Positions 19,906 to 29,616 of a stretch of DNA of 29,616 nucleotides are shown one piece after another. The notes under the pieces were generated by a model. It made no database searches, was not told the DNA's origin, and saw only the letters and a list, made by a program, of their open reading frames with translations. Position numbers and translations under genes: made by a program. The stretch comes from Elysia marginata (lineage: Eukaryota > Mollusca > Gastropoda > Plakobranchidae): assembly GCA_019649035.1 (NCBI GenBank), contig BMAT01009635.1, positions 345,964-375,579 of the forward strand. Reading direction: 5' to 3'. Positions within the stretch are counted from its first letter, which is position 1, and each line of letters begins with the position of its first letter.

Positions 19906-21279
19906 AACGCTCAACATCCCGTAGTTGGCTGTGCTATGGTGGTTGGGTAAATGCAGTTTTCTTTTTAAAAAGTTAAAGCAATTTAAAATATGCATACGTC
20001 ACCAAATTTAAACCATGATTTCAACGACAATTTAGGATAAATATTTGATTTGACCTCTAACACAGTTATTACGCAGTCTAGACTAAGTTCTTAAATAGGA
20101 GCATGTAGTAACCTGAAAGAATAAAATCACCACAACAGAATGAAGTTATAGAATTTACTTCTTTTTCATTTTACGTACATGTGGTAACAAGTACAATTAA
20201 AATTTCCTTTAAGACACTCATGGAAAATCATTCTTTACTGCAGTTATCATTTTGGTATTTTTAGATTCTTTTAACCTCGCAGATTTCGCATACGCGCCCA
20301 CCTAATACAATGATTGTTTGTACATTATTTTTATTTCAAGTACATAAAAAAACACGCGAGAACCTCAATAACAACTTTGCAAAGCCGTGTCACCTTGGAA
20401 AGAAGCACAAGGTAAAAAAAAGATATGTCATATGGTAACATTTTTTTTAAAAGTCGTAGTTAAAAAATAAACATTTTGATCAAGTGCCGGTTGCATTGCT
20501 CAAAAAGGTTTAAATTCAAATGTTTATATTATAAGGTTTACAGATACAAATATCGATAGAGAAAAGAAAAAAAAACTTCCTGTTATCGCGGAAATATCAA
20601 AACAAGTTTTGTATACAGAAAATTTAAAACCAATCTTTATGGAAAGTGACTCGTGCGGGTTAGCAAGAGATTGATACAGAAATCAAGTACAGGGAGACAG
20701 GAGGCAAGCAGATAGCACCGTATGAAAGAAAAAGTCATTATAAAGGGACAGGTTGATAGAGGGACATATAGGAACAGAGAAGACACGTTCAGAAAGATAG
20801 AGAGCTAGAAATAAAACATGATTTCATGCTATAGGATGAAAGAGACTGTAAATACAAATACATGTCAAAGTAAATATTGTTTTGAACTTATGTCCTGTAT
20901 CACTAATATCAGTCTTGAAAAAACGAGTATGTTTTTACTTTGAAAACTGACGTTTGGTAAATAAAAGAGTGAATTTTTATATCATCAGGAAGCAGTTGAT
21001 TCAAAAGTATGTGCCTAGTATAGACATGTAGCTAGACATATTTACTTGTAACTAGCTAATCGATTAATTATTGTTAGCGATTTCGAGGAAGAGCTTAAAA
21101 GCTATCTAAATGAAAAAAAGACCCAAAAAGAGATCTTAAGCAAGGAAAAAAATCTGGTATAATATCCATACAAATAATTCACAGCTTAGTGCCCAATACA
21201 TACTCGTCGTTGGAACGCCGTCAGTCTTTTTCGCTAAAATAAGTTAACCCCTAAAAATGAATCTGTTTGTACAAAGAAG

Positions 21280-21441
21280 TTAATGGATGTCATACAAATG
21301 CAATCTTCGACAAACAACCCACCCTAATCTGTTCAGCGCACTTTTGATGTCATCTGGAATATACGCAGCAAGGAAGAACAACTCTGTAAAGACATTCCTC
21401 ACACACTGTGTGGGGGGAATGAACTCCCTTGTGGTGTCAAA
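21280..21441 (-). CDS. Weak candidate exon, unrecognised
   Basis: Minus-strand open frame reading FDTTREFIPPTQCVRNVF, then TELFFLAAYIPDDIKSALNR, then LGWVVCRRLHLYDIH and TAA. GTTGTCAG immediately before 21441 could be an acceptor, though the pyrimidine tract is poor. The residue order looks protein-like and is free of simple repeats. The LxxLGW-type ending faintly recalls nucleotide-sugar glycosyltransferases, but not enough to name it. It could equally be chance or a repeat fragment. Confidence 0.2.
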   Translation of the reverse strand, partial: FDTTREFIPPTQCVRNVFTELFFLAAYIPDDIKSALNRLGWVVCRRLHLYDIH

Positions 21442-21746
21442 CTGACAACTCCGATACAATAATATTAGGCTACGTACTTTGTCATTTGGCTCGTTCATAG
21501 GTTTTAAAAAGTATTGGTTGGTGCCCCATTATTACAGTCCTTTAACAGTGATAGCTTGATAATGGGATTTCGTGTCTTCTAACTGGCCCTCCGGTTGGTG
21601 ACCGCTAGGTCAAGCTGATGGAGAAGCGGGGACTATGAATAAACGGTTCTGTTGTCTTAAAAGCTTTATTACTACGTATGTAATCATGATACTAAATAAG
21701 AATGGAAATGTAAAATGGAAAAAGGGCAGTAAGGGTTATGTCTGAC

Positions 21747-21869
21747 GAAGAAGAAGAAGAAGAAGAAGAAGAAGAAGAAGAAGAAGAAGAAGAAGAAGAA
21801 GAAGAAGAAGAAGAAGAGGAGGAGGAGGAGGAGGAGGAGGAGAAGAACAAGAACAAGAAGAAGAAGATA
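21747..21869. repeat. (GAA)n-(GGA)n polypurine tract
   Basis: About 23 GAA units (21747-21816), then GGA units (21817-21840), then GAA/CAA units. One strand is almost pure purine for about 100 bases. GAA repeats of this type can form triplex DNA; any effect here is inference. Confidence 0.96.
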
Positions 21870-23810
21870 CTTGCACGTGTAATGTCAAAACTGTTCCCTT
21901 CCACTCCCGTTTCTTCCCATGGTCTCCTGTTCGTTCTATAGAATCCTTGATAACTCCAGAGGTTTTGCCCTGCAACGTTCAGTCTTTTGGTCAAACACTC
22001 TATCTGTTCGATACCCCAAACAACATTATTTTTACTATGTGAATTAAATAAAGTAACGGGCCCTGGTAAGATAACTGAATTGAAAAGTAAGAGCACTGCA
22101 AATCGAATTCCATTGTACTTGTTAATAAGGGGTTTTGTTACATGTGCATTGTATGATATTGCAGGGCCTCATATTCCATTCCATAAACGACAGTAGATTT
22201 TTTTGCATTAAGCTCACTTTTAGCCTAAAATTTGCTTAAGGTAAAGTTTAAATAGGTCTAACAAATTTCTTGGCATATTGTCTGTCCCATTGTATTATTA
22301 AGAAACGCTCATCTATGATTTTTTTCAAAGCTTAAACTGAAATATTTTATCTATCACATCTGTATTCAAACTAAAATGTAGCATTGGGTTTTTTTTAAGG
22401 CGAAAATATTAAATAAATATTTCACCTTAACTACAGCACAGACTGTAGTGCACATTTTGCCATTTCCATAAGCCATATTAGATTGCTTTGTAAGATATTT
22501 CTTATGACTTTGTCTGAAAATCTTTTGAGCAGACCTTGATTTATCGCTACAGTATTTAGTGAAGCGTGTGACTGATCTGAGCGTAGCTGTTCGCTATTTT
22601 GTTCCTAACTTTTGTAAGTGTTAACCTTAGTGAAACAAAGCTAGATAATGTTCTCGTAACCCATGGTTAATGAGCCGAAACGTGCAAGTATTAATACAGT
22701 ATCGGGAGGGATTGAAAGAGAAGAAAAAAGAATAGTTTCAAGTAGATGACTATAAACTTTAAGAAAAGAAAGGGGGGGGGGTGTTAAACAAGGAGGTCGA
22801 GGGAGGGCGAAGAAAAATTGATAAAAGTAAACTATTCTCGACAAAAATAATTTTTTAACTCATAAATCATCCAAAACTTTGAGATCAAATTTTTTGATGG
22901 CATCAATAATATCGTCATCAAATATCTTAAGGCGTTATACTTTTCCTGATATTGCTATGCAGCTTTGAGGTTTTAGTCAAAATGGCCAGCTGAAGGAAAT
23001 TTTTTTAAAAATCTCCATTTCTAATTTATTAACACTATACAAGAACCCAAACAATAATATATAATGGCAATACTAAACTAGCGCCTTTTGGCCATTATAA
23101 TATTGACCCAAAAATGCTGAATATGATATGCAATAAAGACATGCGTTTTAAACTACTAAAATCTAGTTTTTTTTACATTTTTCAGTTCATAAGTTAGGGA
23201 AGATTTGGGCTAAATTGGTTCATATAAACTACAAGTTTAATAGAAACAGGAGAGACCAACACAAAAGGTTTTTAAAACTTAGCTGTGCAGTAAAATTGTC
23301 TGCTTTTCAATCTTTACTATGCCCATTTAGAATGGATTGTATATGGAACCTAAACAGTAAAATTTGAAAGGAGGAAATTAATTTTTAAAGGATGATTCTC
23401 CTTGTATCTATAGGCGAGAAACAACATCCAATTCAAGTGGAGGTTAGAAAAGAAAGAAAAGATAAAGCCAAGATCAACCAAGGGATTACGTGCCTGGTTG
23501 GGTTGGATCAGAAACAAAAGGGCATATTCTAACTTCCCAGCCACTTGAGAAAAACAGCTGGTCAAGTCACACAAGTGTTAAGTATCACAGAAAGAATGCC
23601 TTCATGTTTTGGTCACAATCATAGTCGTAAAATAGTTTGTGATAGTTTGCTCTTTTAATTTTCGTTTTTTTTTCTGTTTCTTTCTTTTTCTCTCTATCTA
23701 TCCCTGTCTCTCGCATTCTCACACTCATACACCCACTCCTACTCTATCTCTCGCTCTTTTTCTTTCCTCATTTCTTTTCTCTTTGTCAGTTTCTTTCTCT
23801 CTACTCCTTG

Positions 23811-23811
<1 letters not shown>

Positions 23812-23890
<79 letters not shown>

Positions 23891-24060
23891 CTCTGTCTCT
23901 CTCTCTCCCTCTCTCTCTCTCTGTGTCTCTCTCTCAATATTTATCTATTTGTCTGTCTGTCCGCCTATCTATATATCTATCTATGTAACTGTCTTTCTAT
24001 TTATCTGTCTATCTATCTATCCATCTATCTATCTATCTATCTATCTATTTATCTATCTAT
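23812..24060. repeat. Compound (CT)n-(CTAT)n-(CT)n-(CTAT)n microsatellite
   Basis: CT at 23812-23854, CTAT at 23853-23890, CT with GT interruptions to about 23935, then CTAT/CTGT units to 24060. The Ser/Leu/Ile/Tyr frames through it are artefacts. Confidence 0.96.
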
Positions 24061-24186
24061 TTGCTACCAATCTACCTTCCTATTTATCTTTATATCGATT
24101 TACTTTTTCTGACAAGTTTCTTTTGTCATAATAACAAGAGCTTAACTATAATTTTAGGAGCTTAACGATATCATTAATGAAAAATT

Positions 24187-24303
24187 AACTAAAGGTCACA
24201 CCACAAAACAATTTGTTAACGTTGATCCCTGTCATCGAGTGACAGTAATCGGCGAGAAACAAATTTGCTGCGATGTGTGACCTTTCGTTGGTTTTCTTTA
24301 GTT
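24187..24303. repeat. Nested inverted-repeat (foldback/MITE-like) element
   Basis: Outer arms AACTAAAG (24187-24194) and CTTTAGTT (24296-24303). Middle arms AAAGGTCACAC (24191-24201) and GTGTGACCTTT (24275-24285), an 11-bp perfect pair. Inner arms AATTTGTT (24210-24217) and AACAAATT (24258-24265), and a central hairpin CTGTCA-TCGAG-TGACAG (24229-24245). All four pairs nest about the same centre. No target-site duplication can be fixed, so its mobility is inferred only. Confidence 0.55.
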
Positions 24304-24319
24304 ATATTGTGATTTTATT

Positions 24320-24425
24320 TATCAATCTCTGTTTACCTATCTGCCTATCTCTCTGTCTGTAAAATATCTATCATCGGCTCTAAAATCTAGGCCTACTTGG
24401 AGCTATCTATCTATCTACCTATCCA
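24320..24425. repeat. Degenerate CTAT/CTGT tract
   Basis: Scattered CTAT, CTGT and CTGC units around a TAGGCCTA palindrome at 24388-24395. Confidence 0.7.
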
Positions 24426-26496
24426 TCTATTTGCTTGTCTGCTTGCATTTGTGTGACTCTATAACTATCTTCTTATTTCTAATCCATACATGCCTTTTGT
24501 TAATTTTTCACACCTGATACTTAAATTGGTCATCAAATGTTTTGGGTGTGCGTTTGTGCAAGCATGTGGGCCTAACGAGATGGCGGAGGGGGTATACAAA
24601 AAAAAAATAAATAAATTAAACATTGTAAACGTTTTATCGTATACAAGCCAGGCCTTTCTTATAAGACAAAACAGTTCCTTTGGCAAAAACTTACTGGATT
24701 GTTTTTCATTTTCTTAAACATATTGAAATTGGTTGTGGAAACAAATTCAGACTTTTTAAAAAAAATAAGTTTGCCATCAAATTTTAGAGGTTTTTGCTTT
24801 GTTCGTTATAGGGTTTATTTTTTACACTCTGTTCTCATATTACAGACTGTCTTTGAAATTTTGAAACCGAAAACGGCCTGAAAGTCAGCTGAACCTATTA
24901 ATTTCTGTTTTCATGCAAAGTACACTAAAAATACAATATTACGGTGAAATAGCATGGTCTGCGCGAGAATTAGCCGTAAAAAGGCTGAGGTGCCAAATTC
25001 ATTAAGATAAAAAAATTACTGTGAACCAAAACCGATACCAATTTTAAAACGACGTTTTGTCCTCCATTCTTCTGCACCATAGTTGCGGTCCGTAGCAATA
25101 TAATGGCTCTCTTCACCTGTTCGGTCTGTCTTTTTAGCTACAAAGCCGATCATGGTAAAGATCTAAAACGATTTCTTTTCTTGCAACTTTTTTCATGACT
25201 AAACAGCAATGGCCAAAAACATGAAGAATGAATCGTAGAGGGCAGGGTGAATTGTACACATTGAACTTATATAAACCAATTGATAATAAGGTTCTCGTTT
25301 GAATGTTAGTGTCGAAAAGTGCTCAATTTTGAACCTAAATTAAGACGATATCACAATCACGTAAAAACTTGTTCCACGTTGTTGTCCAAGCTATAATTAT
25401 GTATACATTATCTCTTTAATTATTTTCAACATGAAACAAAGTTTTATTACGGAAAAGTTCTAACTAAGGACTATTTATTGGGTTAAAAATGGACATGGTA
25501 TGAACTGGTCGATATTTTTAGACACCCTCATGAACACTCTTGGTTAGGTCTGTGCACGCGTATTATAGTGTTGGCGAATGGGGAGAGTTTGGTCTCATCA
25601 ATATCTATCGTTTCTAGTACTGTTAAATTAAATTTGTATTCAGTGTTTGAAGCCATTAGCCCATTTCACAAGAGAAGATTAAAATCAGTGCATTTACACT
25701 TGAATTCTTGAACTCGTAGTTTGAGTGTAGAAGACCATAGGCAGATGTTACAAGAGAAAGCTTCATGCAATTTATTGTATGATTTTCTTGATTAAAATAC
25801 ACCAAGGCGAAAAGAAAAAGTCCTTGGTACAAGTTTAGTCGCAAAAATGGGTATATTAGGGAAGAGCGTACTGGTGACTGGTACTGATACTGTTTTTCTT
25901 GACACGCTCCAGAGATTTTTTTCTTTGTCTGAAATGATGTTGTGTGTGACTTCTTCCGTCATTGATTCCATTTAAGCAAAATATCCCCAAAGTCTATTAT
26001 GTATTTCTATTCATTGGAATAATCACTGGAACAGCAGAACGGGACAATGCAGGTGTAATCGGTCCGGAGACAAAAAAAATGGTCAGCCTTATCTTGATTC
26101 GATCTAGACTTAGGACAAGCGCCTCTTAAGTTCGCCTTTTATCTTGCCTGACTGGGTCCAGCCTTCTCATGACGCTTACGCGTTGACGCACACATTATTC
26201 TTCCCTGATTGTTTTAGTTGACGGTTTAAAAAATAACATACCGTAAAAAGCCATTTTGATTCTTTTAGAAGATAAAACTTCTGTATTCAAGGACTTAAAA
26301 TAATTTTCTAAAATTTGCAGCGGATCTTTCTTTTGAGCCGCAGGTCTTGTTTGGTTAGCTATTCTGCAACCTCCTCTTAATCGGGATGAGTAAGCATGGA
26401 GTTATAGGCTATAATGAAACAAAGCTACAGGGGTTGGGGTAAACCAACTCTACACTCACTTGCTATTTCCCTCGCTCGCCCTCCCCCCCCGCCCCT

Positions 26497-26528
<32 letters not shown>

Positions 26529-29406
26529 GCTCTCTCTCTCGCTCTCTTTCTTTCTCTCTCTGTTTACCTCTATCATTTCCTGATTTCTCCGCATTTCTAT
26601 CTCTTCCTCTCTCTCTCGCTCTTTGCATCCGTTACGATGTGTCTTTCTTATTCTCTAAGTCGTAATAACGTAAACGATATTTTTTTTTGGCATTGACACG
26701 TTAACTACCGATTTAATGGAAGTAAAAGACATTCGCCTGGCTCTGCTCAAGAGTTTTGCCGGTATTACTTTTCATGATTCTTAAGAGCAGAATGGCAGAA
26801 TAAAAGCACAACTCGTGTATCGTTAAATTAAAAAAAACTTATGATAAAGCTCGCAATTAAAAGTTCCACGCGACAGTTGCATTATATTTTACTACTTTGG
26901 CAGTGACATTAAAACCTTTCTTGAAATTAAAGCTGATTATGACTCCGTTTATCTACCTATGCGTAATAGTACTAAGCAATTAGAAAGCAAGCTCTTATTC
27001 AAAAAGTTACGGGTAGGCTTAACTTGTGCAGTCATGATATACCAAAGATGTTGATACGGTCCGGTGACAGATGAATCGTCAAATCTATTCACGTTAAGCT
27101 ATGCACCGATTTCCTTCACATAGGGAAAAACCTGCATAAATTAATCCTTTTTCATCAAAGTTATGATATAAAAAGATCCATATGTATGGTTTGACACTGC
27201 AATGATCTTGACCAAAATAGCACATGGGATCACGATAAATTGCTGTTCGTTTATAGCTTAACCCATCATTCCTCTATGGGCCACGAAAAATACATTTGCA
27301 TTAACCTAGTAAAGTAGAATCCTTCTCAAGCGTTCCTTCAGTGGCCTACAATGTCTCAAATACCTGCATACAAGGGTTTTCCTTTCAGATTTTCAACCCA
27401 AAACACAAAACTATATATAAAAAAAAACTAAAAACTCTCGGAGTTTCTACCTTGAGAGTGTGCATTAAGTCGATTGCTCAGGAGTCAATAAAAATTCAGA
27501 AGAGCTTTGTTCAAAAAAGAAAACGAAGCGATTTAGTATAAGAACATAAAACATTTTGTAAGAGATCAGAAGATCACTACAGGAGATATAGTGTGCATTT
27601 ATCTCATAAACTCGTTTTGAGAGAAATATAAGGAAGTAAATTTACAGCAAACACAGAAAACCTAATAGGGACATCAGAATCTTCTTTTCAATAGTCTCTT
27701 CAGCGTATACATGCAATTACATGTATGTGCTTGGATGACAATTTTTTATTATATATATAAAAGACAGTACTAATCACTTGTTAAGAATATTTCTGTTAAT
27801 ACATATGTGCTTCATTTCGTGTATATATGTGCCAGGTATGTTATTGCGTTCTTGAAAATGCATATTAAGTTCGAATCAAGTGTTTGTAACGCAGAGTTAC
27901 GTCACAAATATGATGGCTCTGCTAATAAGTTTTCCTAACGGTGGGACAAACACAAGTTGTGTTAAGCTTTTTTTTTATCTTTTCACCGAATGAATTGTTG
28001 CACTGTCTTTAAAATATTTGATATATTTTAACTTTTAGACTTTTGTGACAAAAGGGGTGACGCAACTTATTTTATTGTTTTAATTTCTCGTTAAATTCAG
28101 TCACATAATAGACAGTACAAAGAATGGCACACTGTCAAAAAATAATTGAATTACCTTTAGTTTAATCTAAGAATACTAAATGAGGAATTTTGTCGAACAC
28201 CTTAGATTAAAACCCTAGTCTTAACTGGTGTTATAATGAATGAACAAGATACCATATTTAAGTAAAATTAACAGTACCCCAGTATTACAGCATTTACTTG
28301 TCTTATTCTTAAAATGCGCTCTTCTTTTACCCTTTGGAACATTATTTAATTACCGCACAAATGCTCCATAACCAATTTAAAATAAATTACCTGGAATGTT
28401 GGGGAAGAAAATTTCTATATGTTAATTTGTTTGTTTATAGCAAAACCAGTAAAACATTTATAATTTTCACTCACCTTTTACGAGGAAAGAATGTCCCAAA
28501 TGTGAATTAAGAACAAATAAAATGAATCATCCTTTCCATGAAAAGTAAACCTATGGATAATGTTTCTGTTTACCTCAAGTCTTAGCTTACCTGAAAAATG
28601 TTAATGTTTAAGAATGTTAAAACAAAATCTAACAGTATTTGACAATGTAACTTCACGAGTCTTTTCAGAGCAGTAAAATTCAGATTAAGGCCAAAATGAA
28701 GCTAAGCTGTTTTACTACTATAAAAACAATAGTAGTATGTGTATCATTGCTTCACCTTGCGATGCTCCACGAAGTTTTGAAATGTTTGGGAACATAATAC
28801 TTCTTTTAAAAATTAATTATATAGTTATTGGATTTGCCACACAAGGATGGGATCTTTAAAAAACCAATACTGGTTTGTGTAAACACTTCATTAAACAAAT
28901 CAGAGTAAGGACAGTTTCCCGAAAATAAAATCTTTTCAATAGGATATCCGTTACCGGTGCGTTCTAATGCAAGACTTACACAGTAGTAGCGTTGAACTAA
29001 ACCACAAAGATTACGGTACCACTAATCACACAGTCCTATCACACAGTTTAGGTGAAAACTGTCGCCGCCCCCAGACCGCCTCTGGGCTTTGATCGTTTCT
29101 ACCAGCCTGGCACCACCACCGCCCTCAAGTCTGATCGGGCGTCACTGTGACCTGACCTGCCGGGCCAACCAACACTATACTTCGCTCAATATAGATATTG
29201 TAACTTTGCTTTTTATAACATATAGTTCATCTAGGGATAGGTCAAGATTTTACATAAATTTAAATATTTTTTTTTGTAATAATTAAAATCTCGACTAGGT
29301 CGAGATATAATAATGTTTATTCCGTATTGAACGAAGAAATCCATACAGAAGAGGTTGCAGTTGAATGAGAGAACATATTTAGTTTATAAGTTATGGATTG
29401 CAGAAG
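24426..29406. other. Intergenic, no supportable gene
   Basis: AT-rich, stop-dense on both strands. Holds the C/CT tract at 26.5 kb, a G+C-rich patch at 29060-29175 (CGCCGCCCCCAGACCGCC and onward) of unknown nature, and an 8-bp perfect hairpin ATCTCGAC-TAG-GTCGAGAT at 29288-29306. Confidence 0.6.
26483..26562. repeat. Poly-C then (CT)n microsatellite
   Basis: An eight-C run and C-rich spacer, then CT repeats with GCTCT interruptions; a smaller CT run follows at 26603-26618. Confidence 0.94.
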
Positions 29407-29525
29407 CAGCAGTAGCAGTAGTGGTGGTAGTAGCAGCAGCAGTAGTAGTAGCAGTAGTAGTAGTAGCAGTAGTAGTAATAGTAGTAGTAGTAGTAGTTGT
29501 AGTAGTAGTAGTAGTAGTAGTAGTA
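29407..29525. repeat. (AGT/AGC)n trinucleotide tract
   Basis: Mostly AGT with interspersed AGC, GGT and AAT units. The poly-Thr/Ala frame on the minus strand is a repeat artefact. Confidence 0.95.
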
Positions 29526-29597
29526 AGTGGATGAGGAGGAGTAAATAATTGTGAATGGGTTATTGATAATTTTCTGTCCATTTCAACGTGCCTGCTT

Positions 29598-29616
29598 TCT
29601 TTCTCTCTCTCTCTCT
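29598..29616. repeat. (CT)n microsatellite reaching the window edge
   Basis: TTTCTTTCTCTCTCTCTCT continues past the end of the window, so its length is unknown. Confidence 0.85.

Larger units (their letters stand above)
19906..24186. other. Intergenic, no firmly supported gene
   Basis: AT-rich. Contains the weak minus-strand exon candidate near 21.28-21.44 kb, the GAA/GGA tract at 21.75 kb and the CT/CTAT tract at 23.8 kb. Long frames over the simple repeats (poly-Glu, poly-Ser, Ser-Leu) are artefacts. Confidence 0.6.

Noticed and set aside
21692..22096. Poly-Ser/poly-Leu frames over the GAA tract
   Set aside because: Repeat artefact on the complementary strand.
23639..24131. Ser/Leu/Ile/Tyr-rich frames over the CT/CTAT arrays
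   Set aside because: Microsatellite translation that mimics membrane segments; no unique sequence.
28472..28560. Minus-strand exon ending in AAAAG|GTGAGTG
   Set aside because: The donor is good but there is no plausible acceptor and no coding frame upstream of it.

Overview
This is a stretch of metazoan nuclear DNA, AT-rich (roughly one third G+C by eye), with spliced coding exons, long non-coding tracts, many GA/CT, CTAT, GAT, GAA and AGT microsatellites, a non-LTR retrotransposon and a tRNA-derived SINE with target-site duplications. The formin-type exon, the LINE and SINE types and the microsatellite style suggest a marine invertebrate, most likely a lophotrochozoan such as a gastropod mollusc. 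That placement is inference; no species marker is visible. There are no bacterial operons, phage genes or CRISPR arrays.

Left part (1-3.7 kb): the minus strand carries the first coding exon of a formin resembling inverted formin-2 (INF2), 2683 down to a strong splice donor at 2053. It probably has a 5' untranslated region assembled from a donor-bearing exon ending at 3634 and an acceptor at 2860-2861. The rest of the gene runs off the left edge. Positions 1-2052 appear intronic and hold only simple repeats.

Middle part (8.4-9.1 kb and 15.5-16.0 kb): on the plus strand two short exons (8438-8528 and 9011-9105) join in phase into one reading frame ending in a stop. A separate terminal exon (15538-15809) with a 3' UTR and poly(A) signal follows. 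It contains a one-base frameshift in a T run, and its splice acceptor directly abuts a GAT repeat of about 100 bases. None of these proteins is identified with confidence, and nothing visible proves that the two loci belong to one gene.

Right part (16.9-29.6 kb): no gene can be firmly supported. There is a minus-strand LINE of Rex1/L2 type (16888 to an assembly gap at 18291-18475) with an open reverse-transcriptase frame, a plus-strand SINE (19586-19892), a nested inverted-repeat element (24187-24303), several compound microsatellites, and one weak minus-strand candidate exon near 21.3-21.4 kb.

No defined novel system was found. The most useful leads are the two unannotated plus-strand loci, the long insertion inside the formin GTPase-binding region, the upstream ORF in the formin leader, the inverted-repeat element, and an excess of the palindrome TAGGCCTA.
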